Shown in pieces: positions 1 to 7,711 of a stretch of 23,738 nucleotides of DNA (the first letter of the stretch is position 1; each line of letters begins with the position of its first letter). The position numbers were made by a program, and so were the translations under genes. The stretch is from a virus. A model generated the notes under the pieces. The model did not search any database, was not told where the DNA came from, and worked only from the letters and a program-made list of their open reading frames with translations. The DNA lies in IMG/VR virus record IMGVR_UViG_3300035183_000618, positions 1 through 23,738 of that record. One strand, 5' to 3'.

Positions 1-121
1 CCGCCGGAAGCCGAATACCCCGAAGGACACGTCGTAACGGTCAGCGGGGTGCCGGCATTGAGGGTCACCGTATTCCCGTTATTATTGTTCTTAAACGTAA
101 CGAACACGGGCGAACCAAAAC
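1..121 (-). other. Probable non-phage flank with a partial open frame
   Basis: Read on the minus strand, this stretch is open and gives a Thr/Asn/Gly-rich, beta-looking peptide (…FGSPVFVTFKNNNNGN… then …TTCPSGYSASGG). It resembles part of a surface or secreted protein. It stops resembling a protein where the repeats at 128-166 begin, so I infer that it is a host gene interrupted by the prophage. One plus-strand frame is also open here, so the coding call is weak. It could instead be more phage sequence. Confidence 0.3.
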
Positions 122-127
122 TGAAGG

Positions 128-166
128 GAAGTGAGATAAATGGAACGACAGAAGTGAGATAAATGG
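128..166 (+). repeat. Two tandem 16-bp repeats at the putative phage terminus
   Basis: GAAGTGAGATAAATGG occurs exactly at 128-143 and again at 151-166, a 23-bp period. Mu ends carry adjacent MuA-binding sites of about 22 bp. The Mu right-end site as I recall it contains ACGATAAATGCGAAA, which shares GATAAATG with these copies. A purine-rich run with CGACGAAAAG follows at about 190-205 and could be a third, degenerate site. The element is read as the transposase-binding end of the prophage, with the interior to the right. Confidence 0.5.
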
Positions 167-248
167 GATGAAGAGGGATCAAAAGGGAAGAAAAAAAACG
201 ACGAAAAGAAAGACATTTTCAACAGGCGCAACAGCGCCAGGCGCGAAC

Positions 249-725
249 TCAGATCGACAAGTGATCGGTCAAAATCTCATCGATCGCTTGAATATCATCA
301 TCGGACAAACCAATAAACGGCCTCTCTGGAATATCTCCCCATGGAATAGGGTCACCTCTTTTAGTTACTCCAAGGTCGCCCCTCCTAGCGCCAAACTGAT
401 GAGTAGCCCCATATACCTTATTAGTACCAAATTCGAGCACGTTCTGATATACAGAAAAGTGCAGGGAATCCCTCAATTCTCCTGATTCTTGGAGAATCTT
501 TTCTATATTATTTTTCTTTTTTGAAATAGTTACAGGGCTCAGTTTCGCCCACGGTTGACCTGCAGGTGAAACGGCCTTAACGAAGCGATCCTCGTGCGAT
601 CTTTCGAGGTGGCCGCCAATGTCGCGTAGCGCAGGGGTAAGATCTTCGCTCTTGCGCGAGAGCTGCTCGATCTTTGCGCGGAACTGCTTATCGTCAACCT
701 TGATTTTGACCGAAGCGCCGGCCAT
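249..725 (-). CDS. Phage virion morphogenesis protein (Mu gpG-like)
   Basis: A 158-residue protein resembling the phage virion morphogenesis family (Mu G / P2 gpS type), which acts in head-tail joining or tail completion. The N-terminus (KIKVDDKQFRAKIEQLSRK) and the middle block (DRFVKAVSPAGQPWAKLSP) are the recognisable parts. The C-terminal half keeps family-like HQFGA and PWGDIPERPFIGLSDDD. It is the last gene of the minus-strand late operon; its ATG overlaps the stop of the small gene upstream. The 3' half is visibly more AT-rich than the rest of the phage, suggesting exchange near the terminus. In Mu, protease I would come next; here the sequence runs into the putative phage end instead. 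Confidence 0.85.
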   Translation of the reverse strand: MAGASVKIKVDDKQFRAKIEQLSRKSEDLTPALRDIGGHLERSHEDRFVKAVSPAGQPWAKLSPVTISKKKNNIEKILQESGELRDSLHFSVYQNVLEFGTNKVYGATHQFGARRGDLGVTKRGDPIPWGDIPERPFIGLSDDDIQAIDEILTDHLSI

Positions 726-889
726 TACGCGGCATCCCCCTCACGGTTCACGAGCCATGACCTTGCCAGTCTCAGCTCGTCTGTCTTAGCCTCGGAATCC
801 GGCATGGACTCAAGTTCGCTAATCCATGCCCGAATCTCATCGGCGGACGAATAGGGCGTTACAGGCGGATCGATGATCGATGTGTTCAT
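725..889 (-). CDS. Small hypothetical protein between F and G (54 aa)
   Basis: This short gene is too small for usual ORF thresholds. It translates to MNTSIIDPPVTPYSS… ending …WLVNREGDAA. Its ATG (889-887) overlaps the F stop in an ATGA junction, and its TAA (727-725) overlaps the G start, so it fills the F-G gap exactly. That tight double coupling is the main evidence that it is real. The protein is acidic, with a helical middle (ADEIRAWISELESMPDSEAKTDELRLARSWL). I do not recognise a family. Its position suggests a head-assembly accessory role. Confidence 0.7.
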   Translation of the reverse strand: MNTSIIDPPVTPYSSADEIRAWISELESMPDSEAKTDELRLARSWLVNREGDAA

Positions 890-2217
890 ATGCGTTGCCT
901 TGCAACGATGGCATCAATTGCTTCGGCGATACCTGAAGGCTCGTTCAGGTCGCCATTGATGACACTATAGTTCACTGCGCCAAGCTTTGACAGCGCAGTA
1001 TTCACAACATGATGGTGGAGCCTTTCGGCGTCTTGCGGGGTCATTCTTCCTGCATTGATCAGTGCCCAAAATTCGCGGGTAACTTCGCTATCGATCAGGC
1101 CATACAGCGCATTCAGCCGGGCGCTATCCACTCTCGATGCGGAATATGCAACCCTATTATGGCCGATCGCCTGCACCTCACCATTGATTGATGCGGCCAG
1201 ATCCATGTCAGCCAAGGACAAGGAACGGCTGGATGGGTGATTATGGACAAGCACCACGCCGGACGCGGATCTCATGGCATCCATCTCAGCAGCAGAAAAA
1301 ATCACCTGGCTTTTCCCGCCCTGCTTGCGCACGAGCGTCACGCCCTGATCATCGTAGGCAAAGGCGAATTCAATAGCCTGACCGGCAAGGCGCAGACCAT
1401 TGGAAAGCACGTAATCGACAGCCACTTCGCGCGGGCTGGGGATGTTGCTCAGCGTCTTTTCCAACTCCTGCCCGATTTCCTCCGGCAGTTTTGCAATCTT
1501 CCGTTGCAACTCCTTGCCGAGCTGCTCCACGCGCGTCGCGCCCGGGGCATAGTCCCAGCCTGGATCGATGCCTTTTGGCACCTGGTGCAGCTCGCCGGTC
1601 ACCGAATCGATCCACTCATAGGTGCCGTCGTTGGGCGGGGTGTCCGGCCCGGCCTTGCCCATCTTGCGCAAATCCCTTTCCGCCAGGGAAAACATGCGGC
1701 ACTTGCAGCCCCAGCCGTTGGGCGGCCAGTGCGCTTTCACCCAGGGGTCATCTACGTGCACCACCAGGCCATCCCAGCTCTTGTGCAGGGGTCTCGGGTG
1801 GATGGAAAGATCGGAATGTCTATATATAAGGTACGGCCGCCAATTCTTTCCGGTCTGAACCTGTTGCCAGCGCCCCGCCTGATAGGCCGCGCGCAGATTG
1901 GTCTGGTAGATCAGTTTCGTGCGCCATGCGCGGCCCGCCTCGGAATCCGAACCGATCCACCCGGTCCATCCGTGGCGGCTTACAATTGCATCGAAGTCAC
2001 GGCGAAACTCAGCCAGTGTCGTGCCCATCGAAATAGCCTTGTCCACTGCGCCCTTGAGGTCAGCCAGCAGGTCAGCCTTCGTAGCGCCCGCCACCATAAA
2101 TCCGGCGTCGTGCGCATCGCGCCACACATCGGCCCAGCGCTCCGTGGGCACCAGGTCCTTGCCGCGAAAAAATGCGATGCCCTCATCAAACGGGAGCGAT
2201 CCGTACTCGACAGCCAC
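886..2217 (-). CDS. Mu F-like head morphogenesis protein with C-terminal JAB/MPN-like domain
   Basis: A 443-residue protein. Residues 1 to about 230 form a MuF domain (minor head protein that sits with the portal), with the typical YQTNLRAAYQAGRW, RHSDLSIHPRPLHKSWDG, HWPPNGWGCKCR and DPGWDYAPG blocks. Residues about 260-390 look like a JAB/JAMM metal-binding domain: E283, then H325-N-H327-P, S334 and D337, in the pattern seen in RadC-type JAB proteins, with one residue fewer between the second His and the Ser. The start is GTG (2217-2215). MuF proteins often carry variable C-terminal enzyme or toxin domains that may be injected with the DNA; a peptidase or deubiquitinase-like activity is inferred only from the motif. 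The gene follows the portal and a 64-residue gene, and is coupled to the 54-residue gene downstream. Confidence 0.85.
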   Translation of the reverse strand: MAVEYGSLPFDEGIAFFRGKDLVPTERWADVWRDAHDAGFMVAGATKADLLADLKGAVDKAISMGTTLAEFRRDFDAIVSRHGWTGWIGSDSEAGRAWRTKLIYQTNLRAAYQAGRWQQVQTGKNWRPYLIYRHSDLSIHPRPLHKSWDGLVVHVDDPWVKAHWPPNGWGCKCRMFSLAERDLRKMGKAGPDTPPNDGTYEWIDSVTGELHQVPKGIDPGWDYAPGATRVEQLGKELQRKIAKLPEEIGQELEKTLSNIPSPREVAVDYVLSNGLRLAGQAIEFAFAYDDQGVTLVRKQGGKSQVIFSAAEMDAMRSASGVVLVHNHPSSRSLSLADMDLAASINGEVQAIGHNRVAYSASRVDSARLNALYGLIDSEVTREFWALINAGRMTPQDAERLHHHVVNTALSKLGAVNYSVINGDLNEPSGIAEAIDAIVARQRI

Positions 2218-2234
2218 AACTCAGCCCCAGGCAG

Positions 2235-2429
2235 TCACGTGACGGTAACGGCGGTAACCGTCGCCGGTTGCACCTCGAACGCGCCGACCGCCTCCAGGAC
2301 AAACACCACCTTGCCGGTCTCCAGCGCCTTTGCTTGTGCCGCGCTGTTCGCTTCGTCACGGGTTTGGGATACAGCATCCAGTCGCTCGCGCCCCTTCACG
2401 ATCACCGCAAAAAATTTAGCCTCAGCCAT
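2235..2429 (-). CDS. Small hypothetical protein between portal and F (64 aa)
   Basis: A 64-residue protein starting MAEAKFFAVIVKGRERLDAV and ending in a Thr/Val-rich tail (QPATVTAVTVT). Its ATG overlaps the 3' end of the portal gene by eight bases, and it ends 17 bases before the F start, so it belongs to the head operon. There is no TM segment or signal peptide. The sequence has a beta-alpha pattern but I do not recognise a family. Confidence 0.65.
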   Translation of the reverse strand: MAEAKFFAVIVKGRERLDAVSQTRDEANSAAQAKALETGKVVFVLEAVGAFEVQPATVTAVTVT

Positions 2430-4005
2430 TGCTCTCGCCTCCGTCTCGCAACTCCAATCGCCCGGCCAAATCGGCCACCATCATCGCCTGACCCATCAGA
2501 TCGGCCAGGTCCCGCGCATCCATGGCGCTGAACAGGCTTGGAATCTGCTCGCTGAACTCAGCCAGGCTCTTGCCCTCGGCCAGCGCCTTATCCAAGGCCT
2601 TGCGCAGCGGATCCACCAGCCCGCGCTCAACCATCGGCGCAGCCTCGCGCGCCAGGCGCTCGGCCAGCCTATCCGGCGTGTCCTGTGCGTCGCCATTGGC
2701 GAACTCGGCCTGCTGAGTGTTTAAGGAATCCTTAACAGGTGCGGCCCCTGTGGGAAGATTGCCATCCAACATGTTGGAAGCAGGCTCCGCCTGCTTCTCC
2801 TCCCACTCGCCGCCGTAGGTATCCTGCACCTCGCGCAGCGTGGGCCGAAAGCCGATATCGAACAGGTTCTTGTCGCGCTCGGAACGTGCCTTTAGGTCCT
2901 CGGGTTCGGACACATCGCGCCACACCTTGGGGTAGGCCGCGCCCGGGTAATTCCAATCCACCAGCCAGCGCACCACGGAGCGGTTAAAACTGGCGCACAC
3001 CACGTCCGCGTCGGCCTTTATCAGGTCCTGGCGCACCTCCATATGCACCTTCGCCTGGCTCATGGATGAACCGTCGTCGGTCGTCATCGTTTGCCCTAGG
3101 CACACCTTGGCAATGGCCCCGTTCATCCGGTCGTAAAGCGCCGTATAGTCCGCCGTGCCGGACCGGGCCGCCTCGATCAGCTCAATCGACATCCCCTCCG
3201 GGATGATCACCCCGGAATCGGTCTGGATCGCGCGCAGCGAAGCCAGCAACCGCTTGCGCTCCTCCTCCGAGGTTCCGCCGGCGGGGTATTTGCCGACAGC
3301 CGTCGGCATGCCGAATTTCTCCAAAAAAATCAGCCAAAAGCGGATATCGTTCCGCTTGAAAAACACCGGCCAATACAGCCAATGGCCCAACCCCAGGCCG
3401 TAGGGCTCATTGCTGTTGTCCGCGCCTGTCTGGAACGTCCAGAACTTCGCCGGCGGCACCACCTCGCCGTTGAAATCATTGCTGGTAATCAAGCGCAAAC
3501 GGCCCTCGCCGTCGATGCCGAAGCGCCGCCGGTTGCGCACCTTCAGGTCATCCAGCACCACCTGCGCGCCGTCGCGCATCCACAGCGCCTCCGCCACGGC
3601 CCAGCCGTAGAACACGCCGTACAGCATCATGTCGGTCACGGCATCCCACGACAGCGCCTGCAGTTGCGCCCGGATAAAATCCGCCGCCTGCTTGTCCGCG
3701 CGTTTGCTGCCGCCAGCCTCCACATCCCACTCCGCGCTCACCACCGCCAGGCGTCGCTGCTCAAAACACGCCTTCACCTGGTCGTCGCGCAACACCTCTT
3801 TATAGAGCTTCAGATCCGCTCCGCGCGCCAGCAGCACCTCATCCGAGGTCGGCTGGATCATGCCGGGGTGGATCCAGCCCTTGGTGACATCGCGGCCATC
3901 GCGCGAGGTGGCGATCTCATCGAACAGCGCCGGGCCGGAATCGTCCAGCTCGGCAAACGACGGGGCCGCCTGCGCCGGCCGTCTAAACCAACTGAGCATG
4001 CCCAT
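2422..4005 (-). CDS. Portal protein, DUF935 family (Mu gp29-like)
   Basis: A 527-residue portal protein through which DNA enters and leaves the capsid. It matches the DUF935 family, with the blocks GWIHPGM, LYKEVLRDDQVKACFEQRR, YGVFYGWAVAEALW, KFGMPTAVGKYP, SGVIIPEGMSIELIEA and GQTMTTDDGSSMSQAKVH. The ATG at 4005 is chosen because it overlaps the terminase stop (TGATG) and has GGAGG six bases upstream. A TTG three bases earlier could also open the frame. The C-terminal about 110 residues are rich in Ala and charge, a variable tail. The gene sits between the terminase and F as in Mu. Confidence 0.93.
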   Translation of the reverse strand: MGMLSWFRRPAQAAPSFAELDDSGPALFDEIATSRDGRDVTKGWIHPGMIQPTSDEVLLARGADLKLYKEVLRDDQVKACFEQRRLAVVSAEWDVEAGGSKRADKQAADFIRAQLQALSWDAVTDMMLYGVFYGWAVAEALWMRDGAQVVLDDLKVRNRRRFGIDGEGRLRLITSNDFNGEVVPPAKFWTFQTGADNSNEPYGLGLGHWLYWPVFFKRNDIRFWLIFLEKFGMPTAVGKYPAGGTSEEERKRLLASLRAIQTDSGVIIPEGMSIELIEAARSGTADYTALYDRMNGAIAKVCLGQTMTTDDGSSMSQAKVHMEVRQDLIKADADVVCASFNRSVVRWLVDWNYPGAAYPKVWRDVSEPEDLKARSERDKNLFDIGFRPTLREVQDTYGGEWEEKQAEPASNMLDGNLPTGAAPVKDSLNTQQAEFANGDAQDTPDRLAERLAREAAPMVERGLVDPLRKALDKALAEGKSLAEFSEQIPSLFSAMDARDLADLMGQAMMVADLAGRLELRDGGESNG

Positions 4006-5378
4006 CAAAACCCTCCAAAATCATTCATGCCACCAACCGATCCGAACCCGCGATCGGTCAACGGCAAATCCCGCCCGACTCCCTCGCGGCGCGTGCCCAC
4101 GGCCTGGAATTCGATGGGCACATTCGGCCCATGGGCCGCATTCAGTGCCAGGAAACAGGCCCAGGCCCGGTCGGCATGGCCGGCGGAGTCGGAATCCGCG
4201 ACAAATCGCGGCTGCCCGGTCGCCGAAACCTCCTTTTTCAGCTTGTGCAAATCGTTTCGCAATTCCTGGCTCCCCTCCGGGATGCGCAGCGTGCGATCCT
4301 CGAACGCCTCCTTGCCAATCGTCGCCAACGCCAGCTTAATCGGGCCGGTAAACAGCACGCCCTCAACCCGCGTGGAACCATGCCGGCGCTTTGCATCCTC
4401 AACCGGTTTTTCGCCCATGCCGGTCTGGTCCATGCAGCAGCGCAACACGCGATAGCGCGCGAACACATCGTCCAGCAGCGCATCTTGCTCCGCGAAGCTG
4501 ATGCGCCGGCGCGCCACGATCTCGCGCGTCCAATAGACATCACCCACCTGCTCGAGCACCCAGATCACGAACAGGTCGTTGCGCGCCGCGATATCCACGC
4601 CGATGAAGCAGGGCCCGCCGGTGTAATGCTCCGGCACCCCGGCGTGGTCGTGCTCCACGCTGTTGATCAACTCGAACGACAGCCAGGCCGAAGCCTCGTC
4701 CAGCCACTGCAGCTCGAACTCCTGCGCCCAGGCGTCCTCATCGTTGAGCGCCGCGCGCATCTCGTCCACGTCGCGCGGCAGACCGTCGGCAACCGCCTGG
4801 TAAATGTCCACCACATGCCGCGACCAGGCCGCATCATCAGCGGTCGAAAGGTCGTAGAACTTATTGCCCTTACCGTTCGGCGTGCTCGTCACGCGCAGCT
4901 TGTAGCCGGCGGAGATCACCGGAAACAGTGCCGTCCAAATCTTGCGGCTATCCGCGTGAAAGGCGAACTCGTCCAGAAACACATTGGCGGAAAAGCCGCG
5001 CGCGGTATCCGGGTTGGCCGGCAGCGCGGTAATCTTGTTCAGCTTGCTTAGCACCACCTGCAGCGCCTTGCGCTTCAGGCCGCTGTCCTCGTCGTACCAG
5101 TCCAGCTCCTCCACGCCAAAGGTTTTGGCGCTGCGCCCATACGCTTCCAGATGGCGGAAAACACCCTCCTCCATCGCCTCGCGCGCCTGGCGCTCCCCGC
5201 GCGAAAGAATCACCCAGGGACTGCGGCGTCCGGCGGCCTCGGCCTCCAGCGTGTCGTCCACCAGTTCCAGCGTCGTCGTAAAGGTTTTGCCGGTCTGACG
5301 CGCAAAACGGCCCAGCTTGAACCGGGCCTTGTCGCGCAGCCAGCGCTGCTGGTAGGGGTAAAGCGTCAGCGCGGTCAC
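4005..5378 (-). CDS. Terminase large subunit (Mu gp28-like)
   Basis: A 457-residue packaging motor ATPase and nuclease. From the GTG start, the Walker A-like RQTGKT is near residues 27-32, Walker B VFLDEF near 133-138 and the coupling motif TSTP near 164-167. The RNase H-like nuclease acidic residues are D in FIGVDIAARND (about 262), D in CCMDQTG (about 317) and D in SAGHADRAW (about 403). GTG at 5378-5376 is preferred because it overlaps the stop of the upstream gene (GTGA) and gives the normal N-terminus TALTLYPYQQRW. An in-frame ATG at 5429 would add 17 Arg-rich residues that overlap that gene. Confidence 0.93.
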   Translation of the reverse strand: MTALTLYPYQQRWLRDKARFKLGRFARQTGKTFTTTLELVDDTLEAEAAGRRSPWVILSRGERQAREAMEEGVFRHLEAYGRSAKTFGVEELDWYDEDSGLKRKALQVVLSKLNKITALPANPDTARGFSANVFLDEFAFHADSRKIWTALFPVISAGYKLRVTSTPNGKGNKFYDLSTADDAAWSRHVVDIYQAVADGLPRDVDEMRAALNDEDAWAQEFELQWLDEASAWLSFELINSVEHDHAGVPEHYTGGPCFIGVDIAARNDLFVIWVLEQVGDVYWTREIVARRRISFAEQDALLDDVFARYRVLRCCMDQTGMGEKPVEDAKRRHGSTRVEGVLFTGPIKLALATIGKEAFEDRTLRIPEGSQELRNDLHKLKKEVSATGQPRFVADSDSAGHADRAWACFLALNAAHGPNVPIEFQAVGTRREGVGRDLPLTDRGFGSVGGMNDFGGF

Positions 5379-5581
5379 GTGTAGGCCTCGCGCGCGTCTG
5401 CGCCTGGCTCGTACAGGAAGGCCGGGCAATAACGGCCCGTGGTGGGGAACCCCTGGCGGGCAATGCCGCAGCGATGCTCGTGCCCGCCAAAGCCCGCCGC
5501 GCGCCGCTCATAATGGCCGCAAGGCCAGCAGGGCGCCGCCTCCTTTGTGGCCCGATACCGGGCATCGCTACACCAGTCCAT
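5375..5581 (-). CDS. Cys/His-rich small protein between gp27 and gp28 (68 aa)
   Basis: A 68-residue protein with an AGGAGG ribosome site three bases before the ATG. It overlaps the gp27-like gene by 14 bases and the terminase by four (GTGA). It contains Cys4, a CWPCGHYERR motif, HEHRCG and a late RYCPAF, so four to five Cys plus several His could bind a metal such as zinc. It lies between the small and large terminase genes, so an accessory packaging role is plausible but not shown. I do not recognise a named family. Confidence 0.7.
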   Translation of the reverse strand: MDWCSDARYRATKEAAPCWPCGHYERRAAGFGGHEHRCGIARQGFPTTGRYCPAFLYEPGADAREAYT

Positions 5582-6122
5582 ACACCTCCTGGCGCACGAT
5601 CCGCAGCGTCTCCGCGTCCAGCCGGCGCGATCCCGGCTTGCCGCCGCTCGCCTCCGCCTCCAGCCCGCTGAATTTCGCCTCCAGCTTATCCTTGATCGAC
5701 GCCTGCCACTTCTTCTGGCTCACGCTGGCGCGGCTCAGGTCCGCCACCCCGCGCGCCGCCTTGGCCATCAACTCCACGCGGGTCTGCGGATCCTCCTCCG
5801 CGTCCGCCTCCTGCAGATTCAGCAGCAGGTCGAACAACTCGCTCTGCACCATCGAGATCACAGCGGCCGAGCGCAAATCCGCATCGTCCGGCGCCGCCTC
5901 GGCGATCAGCCGGGCCGCCTCGGTCGAAGCCTTAACCGCCTCCAGCCGGCGTTTCAGTTTTGCGCCATGGCGATGAATCACCGAGCGCGAAATCTCAAAA
6001 CCGTTCTGGCCCAGCCAATCTACCAGGCCGTCGTAATCGCAGAAATTGCGGTTGATGATCTCCATATCGAGACGTGCGCGCTCGTCCGGCGTCAACTCGT
6101 TCAGGCGGCTAGGGCGTGGCAT
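5568..6122 (-). CDS. DUF3486 family protein, putative small terminase (Mu gp27-like)
   Basis: A 184-residue protein with the DUF3486 hallmarks: MPRPSRLNELTPDERARLD at the start, then DYDGLVDWLGQNGFEISRSVIHRHG, which is a helix-turn-helix-like segment (residues about 28-55). The rest is helical and charged. In Mu-like phages this gene lies just before the large terminase and is taken to be the DNA-recognition (small) subunit. Here the only difference is the Cys-rich gene inserted between the two. Confidence 0.88.
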   Translation of the reverse strand: MPRPSRLNELTPDERARLDMEIINRNFCDYDGLVDWLGQNGFEISRSVIHRHGAKLKRRLEAVKASTEAARLIAEAAPDDADLRSAAVISMVQSELFDLLLNLQEADAEEDPQTRVELMAKAARGVADLSRASVSQKKWQASIKDKLEAKFSGLEAEASGGKPGSRRLDAETLRIVRQEVYGLV

Positions 6123-6126
6123 GGGC

Positions 6127-6447
6127 TCACCAATATTTCACCGGCCGGCCGATGCCCGGCTCGCAATCGATGGTGTACTCGGCAATGTCCACCCCGTAGC
6201 GGGTCAGTTCCGCGGTCCAGGGCCCCGAGGGGCTGCGGGCGATCTTGATCAGGTCGCGGTCCTCCAGATAATCCAGTTCCCGGCGCAACTCCAGGGGGCT
6301 CGCGTCCGGATACACCGCCTGGATCACGCTCAGCACCACCGTCTCGTGGCACGCTACCGGCCTGGCATTGTTCAGGGTCAGCAACACATGCCAGCGGATA
6401 CTCTCGCGGCGCACCTTGGCCATATCGGGCGGGAAATTAGCGGACAT
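6127..6447 (-). CDS. Mu gp26-like protein (VpaChn25_0724-type phage protein)
   Basis: A 106-residue protein starting MSANFPPDMAKVRRESIRWH; the longer frame up to 6477 lies inside the preceding gene. It looks like a winged helix: RESIRWHVLLTLNNARPVACHETVVLSVIQAV…DASPLELRRELDYLEDRDLIKIAR followed by GPWTAELTRYGVDIAEYT. The family is found between DUF2730 and DUF3486 genes in Mu-like phages, as here. A DNA-binding role is inferred from fold and position. Confidence 0.75.
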   Translation of the reverse strand: MSANFPPDMAKVRRESIRWHVLLTLNNARPVACHETVVLSVIQAVYPDASPLELRRELDYLEDRDLIKIARSPSGPWTAELTRYGVDIAEYTIDCEPGIGRPVKYW

Positions 6448-6817
6448 CTTTATTTGCTCGCAGTTGCAGGTTCTCAATGCGCAGGGCCACTGCGTCCAAT
6501 TTGGTTTCGATCACGCTTTGCACCCGGATGAAATCCTCGCGCCTCACATACTGCACCGGCAGCTCGGCCTTGAGCTGCAGCAAATCGCGCTCCACCGCCT
6601 GCCACTGGCTTGCCTCCTTCGCGGCGGCCGCCTCCAGGCCCTCAAAGCGCTTGTCCCAGTGCACATGCGCCAGGCTGCGCTGTTCCTCCTGGGCCCGGAA
6701 ACGGTCCTGCAGCATGCGGTCGATAATGCCCAGGCCAATCTTCCCGGTCGCCAGCAAAAAGCCGAAAAAACTGATGAACAGGCTGATCACCTGCCAGAAC
6801 TCGATCTGAATCGTCAT
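6437..6817 (-). CDS. DUF2730 family phage protein
   Basis: A 126-residue protein with one N-terminal TM segment (IEFWQVISLFISFFGFLLATGK…, residues about 5-27) followed by a long charged coiled coil, the DUF2730 pattern. The start at 6817 is fixed by the ATGA overlap with the upstream zinc-finger gene. Its function is not known. Its place among the lysis and packaging genes matches other Mu-like phages. Confidence 0.75.
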   Translation of the reverse strand: MTIQIEFWQVISLFISFFGFLLATGKIGLGIIDRMLQDRFRAQEEQRSLAHVHWDKRFEGLEAAAAKEASQWQAVERDLLQLKAELPVQYVRREDFIRVQSVIETKLDAVALRIENLQLRANKDVR

Positions 6818-7050
6818 CCGAAGAGCTGTTCCTCGCGCTCGGCCAGGCGCTGGCACTCCACGCAATAAAAAGTGCCGGGAACCGCCCGGCGGCGCTCTGG
6901 CGGAATCTCGTCCCCGCATTCCAAACATTCCCTTGCGGTCATACACTCGGGGTCGGCGTCAAACAGTGGCGCGAACTTGCTGCGGTGCTCGCGCAAGGCC
7001 AGGTCGCGGTCCAGATCCTCGCGCTCCTGCGCCATATCAATCGTGTCCAT
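6814..7050 (-). CDS. TraR/DksA-like C4 zinc-finger protein
   Basis: A 78-residue protein with a helical N-terminus (MDTIDMAQEREDLDRDLALREH) and a C4 finger CLECGDEIPPERR…FYCVECQR, the DksA/TraR signature. Such proteins bind in the RNA polymerase secondary channel and shift promoter choice. The start at 7050 gives the usual short TraR length; the longer frame upstream lies in the spanin gene. It sits at the spanin-DUF2730 junction, as in many Mu-like phages. Confidence 0.85.
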   Translation of the reverse strand: MDTIDMAQEREDLDRDLALREHRSKFAPLFDADPECMTARECLECGDEIPPERRRAVPGTFYCVECQRLAEREEQLFG

Positions 7051-7312
7051 GGCTCGCCTCGATGATCGTCTCCAACTGCTCCGCGTAATACCGACGCAGG
7101 GCCTCGCGTCGCCACAGCCGCGCATACACATCGGGCGCCAGGCAGGCCAGTTCCTCCCGCGTCAAGGGCGGCAGGGCGGGCCGCTGCGGGCGCGCCAGGG
7201 GCGCGGCAAAATAGGCCGTCGTCGGTTCGCTGGCGCAGCCGCTACCAAGTGCCGCCAAGCTGGCCGCGATCACCATCGCGCACCAGGGCGGCGTCTTTCT
7301 CGTCCTGCTCAT
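7037..7312 (-). CDS. Putative outer-membrane spanin lipoprotein (Rz1-like)
   Basis: A 91-residue protein with a basic N-terminus, a hydrophobic segment and a lipobox-like ALGSGC (Cys26), then a Pro-rich stretch (APLARPQRPALPPL). This is the build of o-spanins, which join the i-spanin to fuse inner and outer membranes in lysis. The start lies inside the i-spanin gene in another frame (about 70-bp overlap), a typical Rz/Rz1 layout. Gly at -3 of the lipobox is not ideal. The C-terminal half (EELACLAPDVYARLWRREAL) is longer than in short Rz1 proteins. Confidence 0.72.
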   Translation of the reverse strand: MSRTRKTPPWCAMVIAASLAALGSGCASEPTTAYFAAPLARPQRPALPPLTREELACLAPDVYARLWRREALRRYYAEQLETIIEASHGHD

Positions 7313-7514
7313 GCTGCAACTCTTCCAGGGATTTCAAATTCGCCATCGTGCGCAGATTAAGCCGGTTCACGGCCTCCGCCAGGTCGGCCCGCTGCGTCTC
7401 GTTGATGCGTCGCAGCCGAGCGATCTCAGTCCGCGCCGCTGCCTTCTCGCCGCGCGCGTACAGCACCGACACCAGGGCCACGAAGGCCAAAAACACATCC
7501 AGCCAAACCATCAT
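7242..7514 (-). CDS. Putative inner-membrane spanin (Rz-like)
   Basis: A 90-residue protein starting MMVWLDVFLAFVALVSVLYAR, one N-terminal TM segment, followed by a charged coiled coil (EKAAARTEIARLRRINETQRADLAEAVNRL…). Its partner o-spanin gene begins within it. The ATG at 7514 overlaps the stop of the upstream membrane protein (ATGA). The protein is shorter than lambda Rz, but the domain order and pairing fit. Confidence 0.72.
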   Translation of the reverse strand: MMVWLDVFLAFVALVSVLYARGEKAAARTEIARLRRINETQRADLAEAVNRLNLRTMANLKSLEELQHEQDEKDAALVRDGDRGQLGGTW

Positions 7515-7711
7515 CCATCGGCCCTCGGGTAACGGTTGAAGTGCTCGGCAATGCCGGCGCGCAGCGTGATCAGCCCCAGGCCCTCCAGCACGTCGGGCAA
7601 CTGATGCAGCAGATCCAGCGTACCGATATCGCCCACCAGCCAGCGCAGCACGATCTCGGCGACGATCAGCCAGCCGATGATATAAGTGCGGTAACCGCGC
7701 AGCGCGCCCAT
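7511..7711 (-). CDS. Small membrane protein, holin candidate
   Basis: A 66-residue protein with one clear TM segment (YIIGWLIVAEIVLRWLVGDI, about residues 9-28), an amphipathic middle and a charged C-terminus. It sits between the endolysin side and the spanins. The endolysin has no signal peptide, so a holin is needed, and this is the best candidate in the cassette. The start at 7711 overlaps the upstream stop (TGATG). Confidence 0.6.
   Translation of the reverse strand: MGALRGYRTYIIGWLIVAEIVLRWLVGDIGTLDLLHQLPDVLEGLGLITLRAGIAEHFNRYPRADG

Noticed and set aside
168-485. 105-residue plus-strand ORF at the left end
   Set aside because: It is antisense to the clear G homologue and its start lies in the terminal repeat region.
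1237-2724. Very long plus-strand ORF (495 codons) opposite F and the portal
   Set aside because: It is a high-GC shadow frame of clear head genes, with a composition typical of antisense translation.
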